From assembly GCA_917880885.1 (NCBI GenBank), contig OU862931.1, positions 13,155,337-13,219,336 of the forward strand: a stretch of 64,000 bases of DNA. The letters run 5' to 3'. Position numbers and translations under genes: made by a program. Positions 1 through 10,185 of the stretch are shown piece by piece. Origin of the DNA: Limnephilus marmoratus (lineage: Eukaryota > Arthropoda > Insecta > Trichoptera > Limnephilidae). Each line of letters starts with the position of its first letter. Within the stretch, counting starts at the first letter, position 1. The notes beneath the pieces were generated by a model, which saw only the letters and a list, made by a program, of their open reading frames with translations, was not told the origin of the DNA and did no database searches.

Positions 1-47
1 ACATTCACAACTAAAATTACCATTTTTAATTTAACATTTACATGTAG

Positions 48-51
48 GTAC
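48..51. repeat. Target-site duplication GTAC, left
   Basis: GTAC immediately precedes the 5' LTR start TGTTATGG and recurs at 10970-10973 right after the 3' LTR end CATAACA. A 4-bp duplication is normal for Ty3/Gypsy integrases. Confidence 0.8.
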
Positions 52-835
52 TGTTATGGTACGCTCTAAACGACAGAATTCGAGCCCACGGGAGCTCCAC
101 CGCGGACAACAACACCCCGCTCCCCCCTGTTTCCTGCTTCCTACCTCCTCCCCTCTCTGCACTCCCGCGCACACCAACGCGTCCCGCCAGTCGAGAATTG
201 CAAGCGGCCTCGGGAACACGTTACGCTCCCCCGGATCGAACAGCGAGTTCGCGGCTAATTTCTGTCGACCAATTTGAAACGCAATTACATCTGCGATGTT
301 AATTGAAGTACATACGGGTTTTTGCGCTGGTATTCTGCCATGCCTGTGTGAACTTCGGGTCCTGTCCTAGACTCGGAAGTGCCCCCCCTGCTGAACCCGG
401 AAGGCGTGGATCCCCGAACATCATGTAAGCTGTACAAATATTCCCTCTTCTGTTTGTGTCCTTTAACGATAGACTGTAACCCTCGCGAAAAGCCATCACT
501 CAGGGAGTTTCGATTCAGAGATCACGAGGTATAAACACGATAGCTAGGATTGTGTAATATGCATTTCTTGTGTTGAATTGTACTGTAATAACCTATGAAA
601 CTGTGTTTTGAATTTGCAATACATGAATCTATTTAAACTCAATCCTGTTGTTATTCTGCCTCGGCAGGAGCATTTCCTAGAGTGTATTTTCCGGACGACC
701 GTGGGGAGATGAGAGTTCCGAAGCATTCGTGCGACCTGCCCCTGGAATAGAGGGTACTTTTGTCTCTGCTGTGAGCTGGCCTGGGACATGTTTAGGGCCC
801 ATCATAACAACGGGCGCGCAATGTAGCGCATAACA
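52..835 (+). repeat. 5' long terminal repeat
   Basis: This 784-bp sequence begins TGTTATGG and ends CATAACA, giving the usual TG...CA ends and a short terminal inverted repeat. It matches 10186-10969 base for base except at about 243 (G/C), 323 (T/A) and 690 (T/C). The first 240 bases are GC-rich and the second half is AT-rich. It should hold the promoter and polyadenylation signals, but I could not assign a convincing TATA box or AATAAA. Confidence 0.95.
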
Positions 836-1998
836 ACTGTCGCCATAGCGTGGGGCCTCGGAATTTTTTTCTCTCTATCACGATCGCTTCGCGGAGTGCA
901 ACTCGTCGAAATCCTCCCTGTACAGGAATTGTTTTGTGAACATTAATTATACCTTGATATTCTACACCCAGTGTACAGTGAATTCTGTGAAAAAACCATG
1001 AATCACGCCGCAATTGAAAACACGGCCATTGTGGAAGCTACTAGAAAGCGCCAATACTTTTAACCGCGAACTTGACTGCGCAGGCGTGACCATTCTCTGG
1101 ATTGCGCGCGCAAGTGCTTTGTCTCGCGCCAAAATTCCAACGGAAAAAACCCGTCGGAAAGAAATAATTAACTGTTGCTATGCAGCGTTTATAATCAAAT
1201 CGCCTTTTTTATGACTGAACCGGATAGCAACGGAAATTATTATAAATTTGATTCTGGAACCCCAGTTATTTTGCGAATTCCTGAATCAAAAATTTCGGAC
1301 TTACGTTTTTTTGTTGTTTCTGCACAATATACCAATTGGCCCATTCGTGTCTGTCAAATGAGTGCACCTTATATTTCACCAAATGGACAAAATAATGACT
1401 TTTTTTTCCCATTCTACATTACAGGTACCGTTTTTTTTCAGCATAAGTGTAAAGTGAATTGTTTTTTTTTCCTTACATAAAGAAAAGTGAAATAATAATA
1501 AAACAAATGATTGATTCCATGAATAAATAAAATAATTTTAATGTGGTTGTCGTAACGAATCCCATATTCAGTTATTTTCATCCGGAAGTTTGTTCTTATT
1601 TGACAGAAGAGTGCCTTTTATGAATTTTAGTGCCTTTCTCAGTGCAAAGTGAAGTGAAAAAAATAAAAAAGCCGTTTTCTAAAGGTCAGTCCTGGCAATT
1701 TTTTTTGAAAATAAATAAATACTTGTGAATTTCACAGTTTTCTCAAAAGTGGTCAGTGAAACACAGAAACCTTTACTACTAAGGTCTTTCCACGCAAAAT
1801 TTTTTTTTCGTATGCCTTCCTTTGACAAAGATTCTGGTGTCATTTATACCAAATTGTAGTGTGAAATACAGTTTTCTATAACTATTTTAGAAGTGCCAAC
1901 CAGTGGTTACCAAGTGAAAAGTGCCTCACAAAATTAATTTTGCGTTTGCTAAAGGAAACCCCTGGCAAAAATTTTTTTCACCACCCGGGAAACTCACA
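836..1998 (+). other. Retrotransposon 5' leader
   Basis: This is the untranslated region between LTR and gag. A canonical primer binding site starting TGG directly after the LTR is not seen; the first TGG followed by a plausible tRNA complement is about 18 bases in (853-867). The downstream half holds loosely repeated modules: a (C/A)TAAGG...GGCAA/GCAAA motif followed by a T run near 1680, 1780 and 1950, alternating with AAGTG-rich stretches. Confidence 0.6.
1211..1480 (+). CDS. Small ORF in the retrotransposon leader, function unknown
   Basis: An ATG at 1211 opens about 90 codons (an in-frame ATG at 1175 would lengthen it by 12). The first ~75 residues look protein-like, with a mixed composition and clusters such as TEPDSNGNYYKF and SKISDLRFFVVSAQ. 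The last part, read from poly-T DNA, is phenylalanine-rich. I recognise no domain. A pyrimidine-rich run ending in ACAG near 1424 resembles a splice acceptor, so this may be an upstream exon or simply a chance upstream ORF. It precedes gag by about 500 bases. Confidence 0.25.
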   Translation: MTEPDSNGNYYKFDSGTPVILRIPESKISDLRFFVVSAQYTNWPIRVCQMSAPYISPNGQNNDFFFPFYITGTVFFQHKCKVNCFFFLT

Positions 1999-3135
1999 AT
2001 GGAAAACAATCAAGCTATGGCATCATCCAATTTGGGTATCATTCCCAACGTGCACAACTTATCCAAAACTCACTTACAAACTGCTTTAAGGGATAGAGGA
2101 CTCTCGCCATCAAACAAATCTAAATCTACATTAAAGGCTTATGCACTTCTATTTAACAAAAAGTACATTAAGAGAATAAACCTCGCCCCCTCAAGCGAAA
2201 ATAATTCACGCTCGGCTACGCAAGTTTTGGATAATCTTGTTCCTAACAAAGAACCTATACCGCAAGTAATGGTAAAACAGGACATCGCACCCACCTTGAC
2301 ACAAGATAAAACTTACGATTTATCCTCTTGGAAAGTCAAATATAATGGCGTCTCCGATGTGCTGGATTTCATCGACCGTATCGAAGAAACGGCTACAATC
2401 AAAAATATCCCATTCGAGATTCTACGAAAAAACTTCATAGAACTCATCTCCCCAGAATTGATACCCTGGCACCGCATTCAAAAAACTAAATGCAAGGATT
2501 GGAATAAACTCAGATCTGCCCTAATCTCGAGCTTCGGAAAAACAGAAGCCCAGCACAGGATCAAATTATCTTTACTATCTATTAAACAGCTGGTAAATGA
2601 ACCCGTAGCAACATTCATAGAAAGGGCTGAATCCATTAACATCAAGCTTTCACATCCCGTTTTGGAAGCTGAACTATTACCAGTCATAACTGATGGCCTT
2701 TTAAGCAAATACGAGAACATCATCACCTCGCAGAAAATTGCATCCCTGGCCCAGTTAAACGAGGTCTGTCTCCTTCTGGAATCATACCAGGATAGGAAGA
2801 ACATAAAGAATGTGTCAAATAATGTAGTTGTGCCAAGCCGTTCGTCTGGTTTAAAACCAGAATTCGACAACAAAAAAGTGTGCTCTTTTTGCAAAAAAGT
2901 AGGCCATCTGGCCACTACTTGTTTCAAGCAAGCGAGGTTTCTGGAATCCAAGGAACCCCGAACTTTCAAGAGGCATCACTCTAGGGACCGCTCTCCTCCA
3001 CGCGACGAACTGCGCAATATTTTCAAGAAATCAAGGCACAACATGGAAAGGTTACAAAACCCAAGCGATGTCAGACCTCAGGTGGATTTCTCCAAGCCCC
3101 CACCAAATTTCTACATGAAGAGGCCAAAAAACTAA
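1999..3135 (+). CDS. gag: Gag-like structural protein
   Basis: This is a 378-residue Gag that would form the cytoplasmic particle packaging the element RNA. I take the ATG at 1999; the reading frame is open upstream but without an ATG. Near the N-terminus a SAP-like helix pair is suggested (LQTALRDRGLSPSNKSKSTL). A central helical region from about residue 105 resembles the retrotransposon Gag capsid fold. At residues 295-308 there is a CX2CX4HX4C zinc knuckle (DNA 2881-2922), the nucleic-acid binding motif, followed by an Arg/Lys/His-rich tail. The frame ends at TAA 3133-3135 directly behind the slippery heptamer A AAA AAC, which fits Gag-Pol expression by -1 frameshifting. No internal break is seen in gag. 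Confidence 0.9.
   Translation: MENNQAMASSNLGIIPNVHNLSKTHLQTALRDRGLSPSNKSKSTLKAYALLFNKKYIKRINLAPSSENNSRSATQVLDNLVPNKEPIPQVMVKQDIAPTLTQDKTYDLSSWKVKYNGVSDVLDFIDRIEETATIKNIPFEILRKNFIELISPELIPWHRIQKTKCKDWNKLRSALISSFGKTEAQHRIKLSLLSIKQLVNEPVATFIERAESINIKLSHPVLEAELLPVITDGLLSKYENIITSQKIASLAQLNEVCLLLESYQDRKNIKNVSNNVVVPSRSSGLKPEFDNKKVCSFCKKVGHLATTCFKQARFLESKEPRTFKRHHSRDRSPPRDELRNIFKKSRHNMERLQNPSDVRPQVDFSKPPPNFYMKRPKN
3126..3132 (+). promoter_or_regulatory. Predicted -1 ribosomal frameshift site A AAA AAC
   Basis: In the gag frame the codons CCA AAA AAC TAA place the heptamer exactly in X XXY YYZ register, one codon before the stop. Slipping -1 enters a frame open to 3272. A AAA AAC is one of the most efficient known -1 sites. 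A stimulatory downstream structure is not obvious. Confidence 0.7.
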
Positions 3136-3340
3136 ATAATAACCTCTCAGGCACCCATTCTGAACCAAGGTCTAAAGAATGGACTGATTGGTTAGCACAC
3201 ATTAAGTATTTTAACCAGACCTTAAATGTTTCTCTGCCCTTGCCCTGCCAATTAATTGTAACAATAAAATAGTTACAATCAATTTTCTAATAGTGCCCTC
3301 TATATCCCAGAATTTCATCCTTGGCGTTGACTTCTGGAAG
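3132..3340 (+). pseudogene. Protease remnant lacking the active-site segment
   Basis: After the -1 slip a short reading frame runs to TAG at 3270-3272, and a second frame, one more base back, runs on from 3215 into the polymerase. The C-terminal flap-like part of a retroviral-type aspartic protease is recognisable (the ILGVDFW motif near 3317-3337, corresponding to the family ILG element). The expected D-S/T-G triad with its following Ala/Gly lies in neither frame. The space between gag and the ILG motif is only about 180 bases, roughly half a protease. An internal deletion plus a frame change is the simplest reading. Confidence 0.6.
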
Positions 3341-4939
3341 GCATTCAATGTTGCTCCCCAAGTATTTAATACTCTTGGCGAAACCTCCACTGCCGCTCAA
3401 ATTAGTGAGATCCGCACAATAATACCTCACGAAAATTTAAGCACGGACCAGGCTCTCCAACTAAAGGAAATGGTCAATAAATTCGAATCAATATCCTTCG
3501 AAAAATGTGGACTAGGTTTGACAAATTTGGTGGAACACCATATCAAAACCAATGGCCCACCCATCAAGCAACGTTATTACAACTTAGCCCCCCAAAAACT
3601 TAAACTTTTAGAAAACGAACTTGACGAAATGTTAAAAATGGGTGTGGTGGTTCCCAGCAGAAGTGCATGGACCAACCCAACTCTTTTGGTTTCTAAAAAA
3701 GACGGCTCTGCACGTTTCTGTCTCGACAGTAGACGTTTAAACTCTTGCACGGAAGCTGATGCGTATCCCTTACCTCACGTTCACGCAACCTTAGACAAGC
3801 TGCGTAACGCCAAGTTCATCTCTTCTGTCGATCTCAGCAAAGCGTTTTGGCAAATACCCTTGGACGCAGAATCGTGCGAAAAAACTGCTTTCGTTGTACC
3901 TGGTAGGGGAATGTTCCATTTTAAAAGATTACCCTTTGGTCTAAAAAACAGCCCCGCCGAGTTACAAAGACTGATGGACAAACTTTTCGGTCCTGAAGTC
4001 GATAATAGCCTGTTTTGTTACCTTGACGACCTCATCATCGTCAGCGATACCTTTGAAAAACACCTATTAATGCTGGAAAAAGTTTTCCAACAACTCAAGT
4101 TCGCTGGTTTAACCATCAACTTGAAGAAGTCTGAATTCTGTAAGTCCCGTCTACGTTATTTGGGATTCATTGTCGACGAAAAAGGTCTAAGAACAGACCC
4201 CGCTAAGGTGGAAGCCATGGCAAATTTTCCCCGACCCAAAAACGCGAAGGAAGTCAAAGGTTTCCTTGGACTTGCAGGTTACTACAGGAGATTCATCAAA
4301 GACTTTTCCACTATTGCAGCCCCCTTAAATAAAATTACCGGCATTCGTAAAGGTGTCAGCAATTTCCGATGGTCTGTCGAAACTGAAGAAGCGTTCACAA
4401 CTTTAAAAAATGCCCTTCAAAAAGCTCCCGTTCTGAATTGCCCGGATTTTGCACTCTCTTTTACCCTCCACACGGATGCCTCCAATGTAGGAATCGGTGG
4501 AGTCCTTACTCAAGAATTCCCAGATGGCGAACACCCTGTAGCGTATTTTTCCCGTACACTAAACAAACACGAGAAAAACTACGGAATTACAGAGAAAGAA
4601 TTATTGGCTGTATTGGATTCTGTTCACCATTTCCGCGGTTACATAGACGGTAGCAAATTTACTGTAGTCACAGACCATAGTAGTTTGAAATGGTTGATCT
4701 CTTTAAGTAATCCCTCCGGTAGGCTCGCTCGCTGGTCCTCCCGTTTGTCTCAATACAATTTTGATGTTGTTCACCGTAAAGGCGCGGACAATATTGTTCC
4801 CGACGCCCTTTCAAGAATTGAACTAGCTTCATTAAATGTTGACACAATTGCCCCCCCTCCATCTACAAAAGATGAATGGTACTTGAAAATCTTTAAAGGT
4901 TGCAAAATAACCAACAAAAGTTTCCTAATTTTATCATAA
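3293..4939 (+). CDS. pol: Pol: reverse transcriptase and RNase H
   Basis: The open frame is 548 codons from 3293 (non-ATG; open upstream to 3215), expected to be made as part of a Gag-Pol fusion. It copies element RNA to DNA inside the particle. In order: protease tail with ILGVDF; RT fingers and palm from about residue 100, with WTNPTLLVSKKDGS and DLSKAFWQIPL; catalytic YLDD at DNA 4019-4030; the connection with FLGLAGYYRRFIKDFS; RNase H with HTDAS (acidic residue at 4475), TEKELLAV and VVTDHSSLKWL, then a DALSR end typical of Ty3/Gypsy. No stop interrupts these domains. The frame closes at 4939 while integrase continues in the -1 frame. Confidence 0.93.
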   Translation: MPSISQNFILGVDFWKAFNVAPQVFNTLGETSTAAQISEIRTIIPHENLSTDQALQLKEMVNKFESISFEKCGLGLTNLVEHHIKTNGPPIKQRYYNLAPQKLKLLENELDEMLKMGVVVPSRSAWTNPTLLVSKKDGSARFCLDSRRLNSCTEADAYPLPHVHATLDKLRNAKFISSVDLSKAFWQIPLDAESCEKTAFVVPGRGMFHFKRLPFGLKNSPAELQRLMDKLFGPEVDNSLFCYLDDLIIVSDTFEKHLLMLEKVFQQLKFAGLTINLKKSEFCKSRLRYLGFIVDEKGLRTDPAKVEAMANFPRPKNAKEVKGFLGLAGYYRRFIKDFSTIAAPLNKITGIRKGVSNFRWSVETEEAFTTLKNALQKAPVLNCPDFALSFTLHTDASNVGIGGVLTQEFPDGEHPVAYFSRTLNKHEKNYGITEKELLAVLDSVHHFRGYIDGSKFTVVTDHSSLKWLISLSNPSGRLARWSSRLSQYNFDVVHRKGADNIVPDALSRIELASLNVDTIAPPPSTKDEWYLKIFKGCKITNKSFLILS

Positions 4940-6144
4940 AAGAAGGACAACTATACCGTAATTGCAAGGCACCATTATCCATCCTCGAAGATTACTCGTG
5001 GAAACTTGTCGTTCCCCTCGAAGGTAGAGAACAAATAATCATTGACAATCATAGTGCTCCCGACTCCATACACCCAGGAAATTTCAAGACGTATAAAAAA
5101 ATCGCCTTGAAGTATTATTGGCCTGGTCTCTTTAAGCAAATTCGCAATTACATCTCTAAATGTGAAACTTGTAAAGCTTATAAACATAGCACGGCAGCAC
5201 CTGCCGGCCTAATGGGTAATCCCAAACGTGCCGACAGACCCCTACAATCATTGTCAATGGACCTCGTCGGACCCTTTCCTCGAAGTTATGCCGGACACAT
5301 GCACATACTTAGTGTAGTGGATGTTTTCACTAAATTCTGTTGGATCTTCCCTTTAAAAAGAGCCAACGCGTCCGCCATCATCAAACTCCTGGAAAAACAC
5401 ATTTTTATACCTTACGGAACACCCAGAACCATAATAGTTGATAACGGAAAACAATTTATTGCCCAAGAATTCAAAGATTTTCTTGCCAAATACGGAATCA
5501 AGGACATTTACTATAACACCTTGTATACTCCACAGAATAACACTGTCGAACGTTATAACCAGACAATCAACACAGCTCTAGCTATTCTAGTTGATAAAGA
5601 TCAACGTACTTGGTGTAAAAACCTAGATAAAATTCAGGCTGCTATGAACAACACGGTTAACCTGGCCACTGGTTACACACCTTTCTTCTTAAAACACGGT
5701 ATGGAACAAGTTGTTCACGGTTCTCTACATAGGGACACAAACTTTCCTACGTCAATTGCCGCCACAAGCAACCCTACCGCGGACTATGCCCATCGTCTGG
5801 AAGAACTGTCGGCCATCTACAGTGAAGTCACTGATGCTTTACTCCTGGCTCATCAAAAGAGCGCGGACAGATACAACCTACGTAGGAAACATGTCACCTT
5901 CAATACTGGAGACATAGTTTGGAGAAAGAACAACACACTTTCCCAAGGAGCCATGTATTTCTCTGCCAAGCTGGCACCACGTTTCGTGAAGGCCAAAGTT
6001 CTAAGAAAGATATCAGATCTAGTGTACTCTTTGTCTGACTCCTCTGGAAAGCACATTGGTAATTACCATATTAAGGATATTGCAAAGACTGGAAGTGAGG
6101 AGTCAAGTAAAACTGCCCCCACTATCTCAGCAAACTCAAAATGA
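4894..6144 (+). CDS. pol: Integrase domain of Pol
   Basis: This part inserts the DNA copy into the chromosome. The frame has no ATG at its start; it overlaps the RT frame by about 45 bases and is offset -1, so it must be reached by frameshift or is separated by an indel. The N-terminal HHCC zinc domain is intact (His at 5050 and 5071, Cys pair at 5161-5172). The catalytic triad is complete: Asp in SMDLVGPFP at 5260, Asp in VDNGKQF at 5440, Glu in NNTVERYNQ at 5548, giving the classic D-35-E spacing. Near the C-terminus, GDIVWRKN and KLAPRFVKAKVLRKISD resemble the GPY/F module. No chromodomain follows. Confidence 0.92.
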
Positions 6145-6930
6145 TCCAGTGTGTATCACCACAACCCTTTGGTAAGCACATCAAGTCTTACAATGACTGG
6201 CGTGTAAAGTGTCAATTACATGTCCACCCTTTCGTTGATGAAACGAATATTGTTAAAAAATCATTTTTGTAAATTTATGTACACTCCACGGCGTAGTTTG
6301 CCCCGTTCATGTTTATGAATTGGCAACCACCGTAATTTTTGTTCCACACGTTTTTTGTTTTTTTTCTTTTTTCTCACCTGTTCCAAAATTGATCACTTTA
6401 GAGCAGAGACACCCCTCGAGTCACAGTGTTTGGGAAGTCATGAACCCAAATCATTGCCTCTCAACCCCTCACACTACGCAACGTTCATGCCATGGCACGC
6501 TTTGCTATGTAATGCAATATTGTAATTTTCACCATTTTTGTTTGTTGTTTTTTCATCATATCGGAAGGAATCTCTTCAAAATTTTTTCTTTTATGTTCTG
6601 TAAGTACTGGAGCGTCGTTCTAAAGTCGGATTTGGTAAACTCCAAAGCGTTAAATCACGACCCAGGACTAGTAAACCATCTTAACATGCTCCATATTTTA
6701 CTCATCATGGTAAAAATAAGTGGTTACTCACATAATCACATTCCTTGTGTACAGTAGTTTTCAATTTTTCTCAAATGTTAAAAAATTGATGGCGTCCTAC
6801 CCGAGCTCTTTGCTAACAAATTGGATTTTGACACGTCCATTTTGAAATCATATGTATATATATAAAGGAAAAGCCTTTAAATTGGTCTTTCCACCCTTAT
6901 ACAAATCTTCTTGGGCCCGTTTCAACTAAA

Positions 6931-7316
6931 GTACGTAAAACCAAATACTCGGTCTTTTGTTGTTATAAGAAGTCCTCGATTTGTCCCTCTTCACAACATG
7001 TATGTCTTGTATTACATGCCTCAACCCTGACGGAAAAGGTTAATAAAACCTAACGGCAGCCCTGTTTTCCGTACATAAATAACCGCAGTTTAACGTAAAT
7101 CATCAATGTTTTGTTTGATCATCGTTTTGCAAACATAGGCATTCAACTCTTGTTTCGCCATTTAACCAAGTATTTGCAACCTAAATTGCACATAACCTGG
7201 TATGTTGTAACTGCACAAAGGGTATGTAAAACCACAATTGGTCCCTTTTGTTTGTCCCCACCGAAGTTGCTACAATAGACAGTATGTAAAACCATATAGG
7301 TCTGTCTTTGTTTGTC
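6931..7316 (+). repeat. Three spaced copies of a GTAYGTAAAACCA module
   Basis: Copies at about 6931-6965, 7222-7256 and 7282-7316 share GTA(C/T)GTAAAACCA, then a 6-9 base variable stretch, then GGTC...TTTTGTT. They lie in the 3' non-coding region of the retrotransposon. Confidence 0.65.
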
Positions 7317-7600
7317 ACATGGTGTAAACAGAAATGTACTCTGTCATCACCCCGCCTTTATAACATACGAAGTGACATTAAATTGTTTACCTCCTTGTTA
7401 TTCTATCGTACGCTCCTGGGCTACGGAGTTAGTTAATCTAACAAATCTTCATATACTGTGTTAAAACAAGCATTGTTAACGTTTATTGTGTTGTATTTAA
7501 ACGCAACCCTGTTACATTATAGGAGGGATCCTTAAAATACCTGCCACAATACGAGAAGTTCGTCATAATCACTTTTGCTCATAGCTAAATGTTATTGAGT

Positions 7601-7742
7601 TGGTCGTGTGACATATTTGTCATGAGTACCGTTTTGTACATTCTATTTTGGTCGTGTGACATATTTGCCATGAGTACCACCCTTTTGTATAACCTGTTCT
7701 GGTCGTGCGTCATTTATTTGCCGTGAGCACCGCTTTTATGTA
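7601..7742 (+). repeat. Three degenerate ~48-bp tandem units
   Basis: Units starting at about 7601, 7649 and 7701 each carry TGGTCGTG(T/C)G, then ATATTTG(T/C)C, ATGAGTACC and CTTTTGTA-like segments. They diverge by substitutions and small indels. Confidence 0.7.
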
Positions 7743-7759
7743 TAATTGTGTATAAATTC

Positions 7760-7972
7760 TGTACACTACACGTGGAGACGTTAAAACACTTACCGTGATT
7801 CGTGTGAACGACAGAATATCGGCTTTGCCATCTTCTTTAAGATGCATTGTATAAGCTCTTTGACTTCTGTCTATAATTGAGTTATATCTTGTGTTTACTT
7901 ACATATTTTGTACACTATACGTGGAGACGTTAAAACACTTACCATGAGTCGTGCGAACGAAATAATATCAAA
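7760..7972 (+). repeat. Pair of ~62-bp repeats 150 bp apart
   Basis: 7760-7822 and 7910-7972 share TGTACACTA(C/T)ACGTGGAG, ACGTTAAAACACTTACC, then a GTGA/ATGA, CGTG and AATATC tail, with about ten differences. The duplication is internal to the retrotransposon tail. Confidence 0.7.
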
Positions 7973-9825
7973 CCTTTTGTGTGCGATCTACGAAATGTAG
8001 TCCACAACCCTTTGTTGTCATTCAACGCCGATGCCCGTGGACTTCCTGTTTTCTACTTCTTTGCAAAAGGAAAGAAGCCCAGGAATATCTACTATCCCAA
8101 AAGGACTAGTTTTCAGCTTCACTGTCAATTATGGGGCATAGTGCTGTGGGAGTTAATCGATTGAGCACAAAACCACCTAACTCGTTGTCTGGAGAACGAA
8201 TAAGAAAACCCCCAGGTTTGTGAAATTGGAGCAAGGGTCTGTCTTTTCTCACAATCATGTAGAAGTTTTAAAATGACCCCTAATCTTTTGCCCAATACAC
8301 GCGAAAGATTAGCCTCTTTGTTATAATGTGTATTCAAATTTCTCCTCACCCTTTTCTGATAAATGTAAAGAGTCAGGAAATCTGCTGGTTGATTATGTTT
8401 CATTTTCACATAGAGCTTGAATTGGAAATTAGTCCAGTCTCTAGCAAATTTCGTAACTCCTCTCCCTTCTCCCCTCCTCCCCCCCATTCCCCCATGTTCT
8501 CAGATTATGTTATGAAGTGAAAAATCTGTCGTTGACCATATTTCGCCCTCACTTGGAGTTCAAATAGGTAAACTGTCCGGTTATCTACAGGTTTTCCCCC
8601 TCAATCTCTGCATATGTCTCACCTTTTTTCTCTTTCTCAATTCTACGAAACACATTCATGAATGTTGGATATGTACGATATGCACTTGGCGTAACGTCTG
8701 TCTCCTTTTTGACAACCTTTATTCATGAATTGGTTTCCCTTTGCCGTGACTAGTTCACGATTCTTTGTCTTGTTCTTTGAAATTCTACGAAAATGTTACC
8801 ATCTTATGTTAACATAGGCCATAGAGGGCCGGTTGTTTTTTAACCAAGACATATTGTCACTCGGCAAGCGCCAAGTCATCCTGGAAAAGGAAAATGTTCA
8901 TGTAATCACAATTTAGTTAGGAATCTCTCTTCGTCACTCTCTGAGTCGGTGGTTAAAATTTCGTTTATTTCATTTTCTGGACACATTTTGTTTCTCTCCA
9001 AACCTTTTCTTCATTGGTCCCTAGGCAGGTAAACTTCAAGAATTTTGCTCTAATAATAATTTCTCCCGGATTTAAAAAGAAGCCCAGGCGGATGTCATCA
9101 CCGACAGCCAAGCTGAGCTTCACTTCCTGACAGCACGCGCTGTGGTTACAAGGTCCCTCCTGCTGCCATTTTCTACGTATTTGTTCCTGAAAGCACAGAC
9201 CATACCGCTCATATGTATGTTGTCTTGTCGTGCCACAGCAAGCTGAGTTGTCCCACCATACATTATGACACTCTAAACTACCTTTTGGGCACGCTAGCTC
9301 CTAGGTTTGTTCTTACTCTTGCTATCAATGCCAACCTTGCCGTCTCTTGCTCTGTCATGCAGTGACGCATATATCGTCATGTGTAAACCATCATTACCTT
9401 GACCCACCAGTATTCGCTGAATGCGTACCAATACAAGTTATCTTGAGCTACATTATGCTTCAATAACCATTATATACGATCCGTGTTTACCATAATAACA
9501 CTTAGGATTCGTACTGGCATGTCTGCAGATACTGGATTCTTCTCTTCAATGGCCTCTGTAACCATAGTCGCGGCACAGCAACCACAGTCTCCACTTTGTG
9601 AACTTCAACGTCTTCAACCAAACCAGGTGTTTTCTAAGGCCTAAGTGTACTCTTGAGTGTTATCTCAAATGGGTCTGATTGCAGTGATAATGTAATCCTT
9701 AGAATCTGTGAAACCACGTCCTTTTCTTCGAAATTCTCCGAAACCAAACAAATCCACGCTTCGCAAACTTAGCTCCCAGACCAATGAAACCTTAGAATCA
9801 CACCTTTTCTCTTCTCTTGTACAAA

Positions 9826-9960
9826 TGTATTGTCATTCTTTCAATTGCATAACCATGTGTATTGTCATTTTTTCAATTGCATAACCATGTGTATTGTCAT
9901 TTTTTTCAATTGCATAACCATGTGTATTGTTATTTTCAATTGCATAACCTTGTATGTTGT
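9826..9960 (+). repeat. 32-bp tandem repeat, four copies
   Basis: Successive units near 9826, 9858, 9890 and 9923 share TGTATTGTCATT, a T run, and CAATTGCATAACCATG. The last unit is shortened and diverged. Confidence 0.85.
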
Positions 9961-10172
9961 TTTACACCATGTACTTTCCCCAAAGTTGTCTTTTCCAAAC
10001 ATTCTATGTACCCCCATCCATTCCCTACAAACATTGTGACCTAAACTATAGCATAAACTGTATGTTCTAGCTAGGCAATCTCTCAAGCAACGAATCTCTC
10101 AAAAAACCCCGATGGAAGCATAAGAGGATTTTTTTTCCCTACAGCTCCATTGCCACGTCGCTTTTTTTCCAA

Positions 10173-10185
10173 GCGCGGGGGGAAG
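10173..10185 (+). promoter_or_regulatory. Polypurine tract before the 3' LTR
   Basis: The run GCGCGGGGGGAAG abuts the 3' LTR start at 10186. It is purine-rich apart from two C residues and is in the right place to prime plus-strand DNA synthesis. Confidence 0.75.

Larger units (their letters stand above)
6145..10172 (+). other. Long 3' non-coding region of the retrotransposon
   Basis: About 4 kb between integrase and polypurine tract have no recognisable gene; the longest frame (6320-6757, 145 codons) shows no known domain and no convincing envelope features. The region is built partly from degenerate internal repeats, annotated separately (6931-7316, 7601-7742, 7760-7972, 9826-9960). Such length without coding is unusual for Ty3/Gypsy and may be captured or expanded sequence. 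Confidence 0.7.

Noticed and set aside
853..870. TGGGGCCTCGG as primer binding site of the large Gypsy element
   Set aside because: About 18 bases from the LTR end and not matched to a tRNA I can name; too weak to annotate.
2478..2969. 163-codon minus-strand frame across gag
   Set aside because: Antisense shadow of the gag coding region with no domain.
6320..6757. Possible envelope gene downstream of integrase
   Set aside because: 145 codons, no signal peptide plus transmembrane plus furin-site pattern, poly-T-derived Phe runs; not an envelope.
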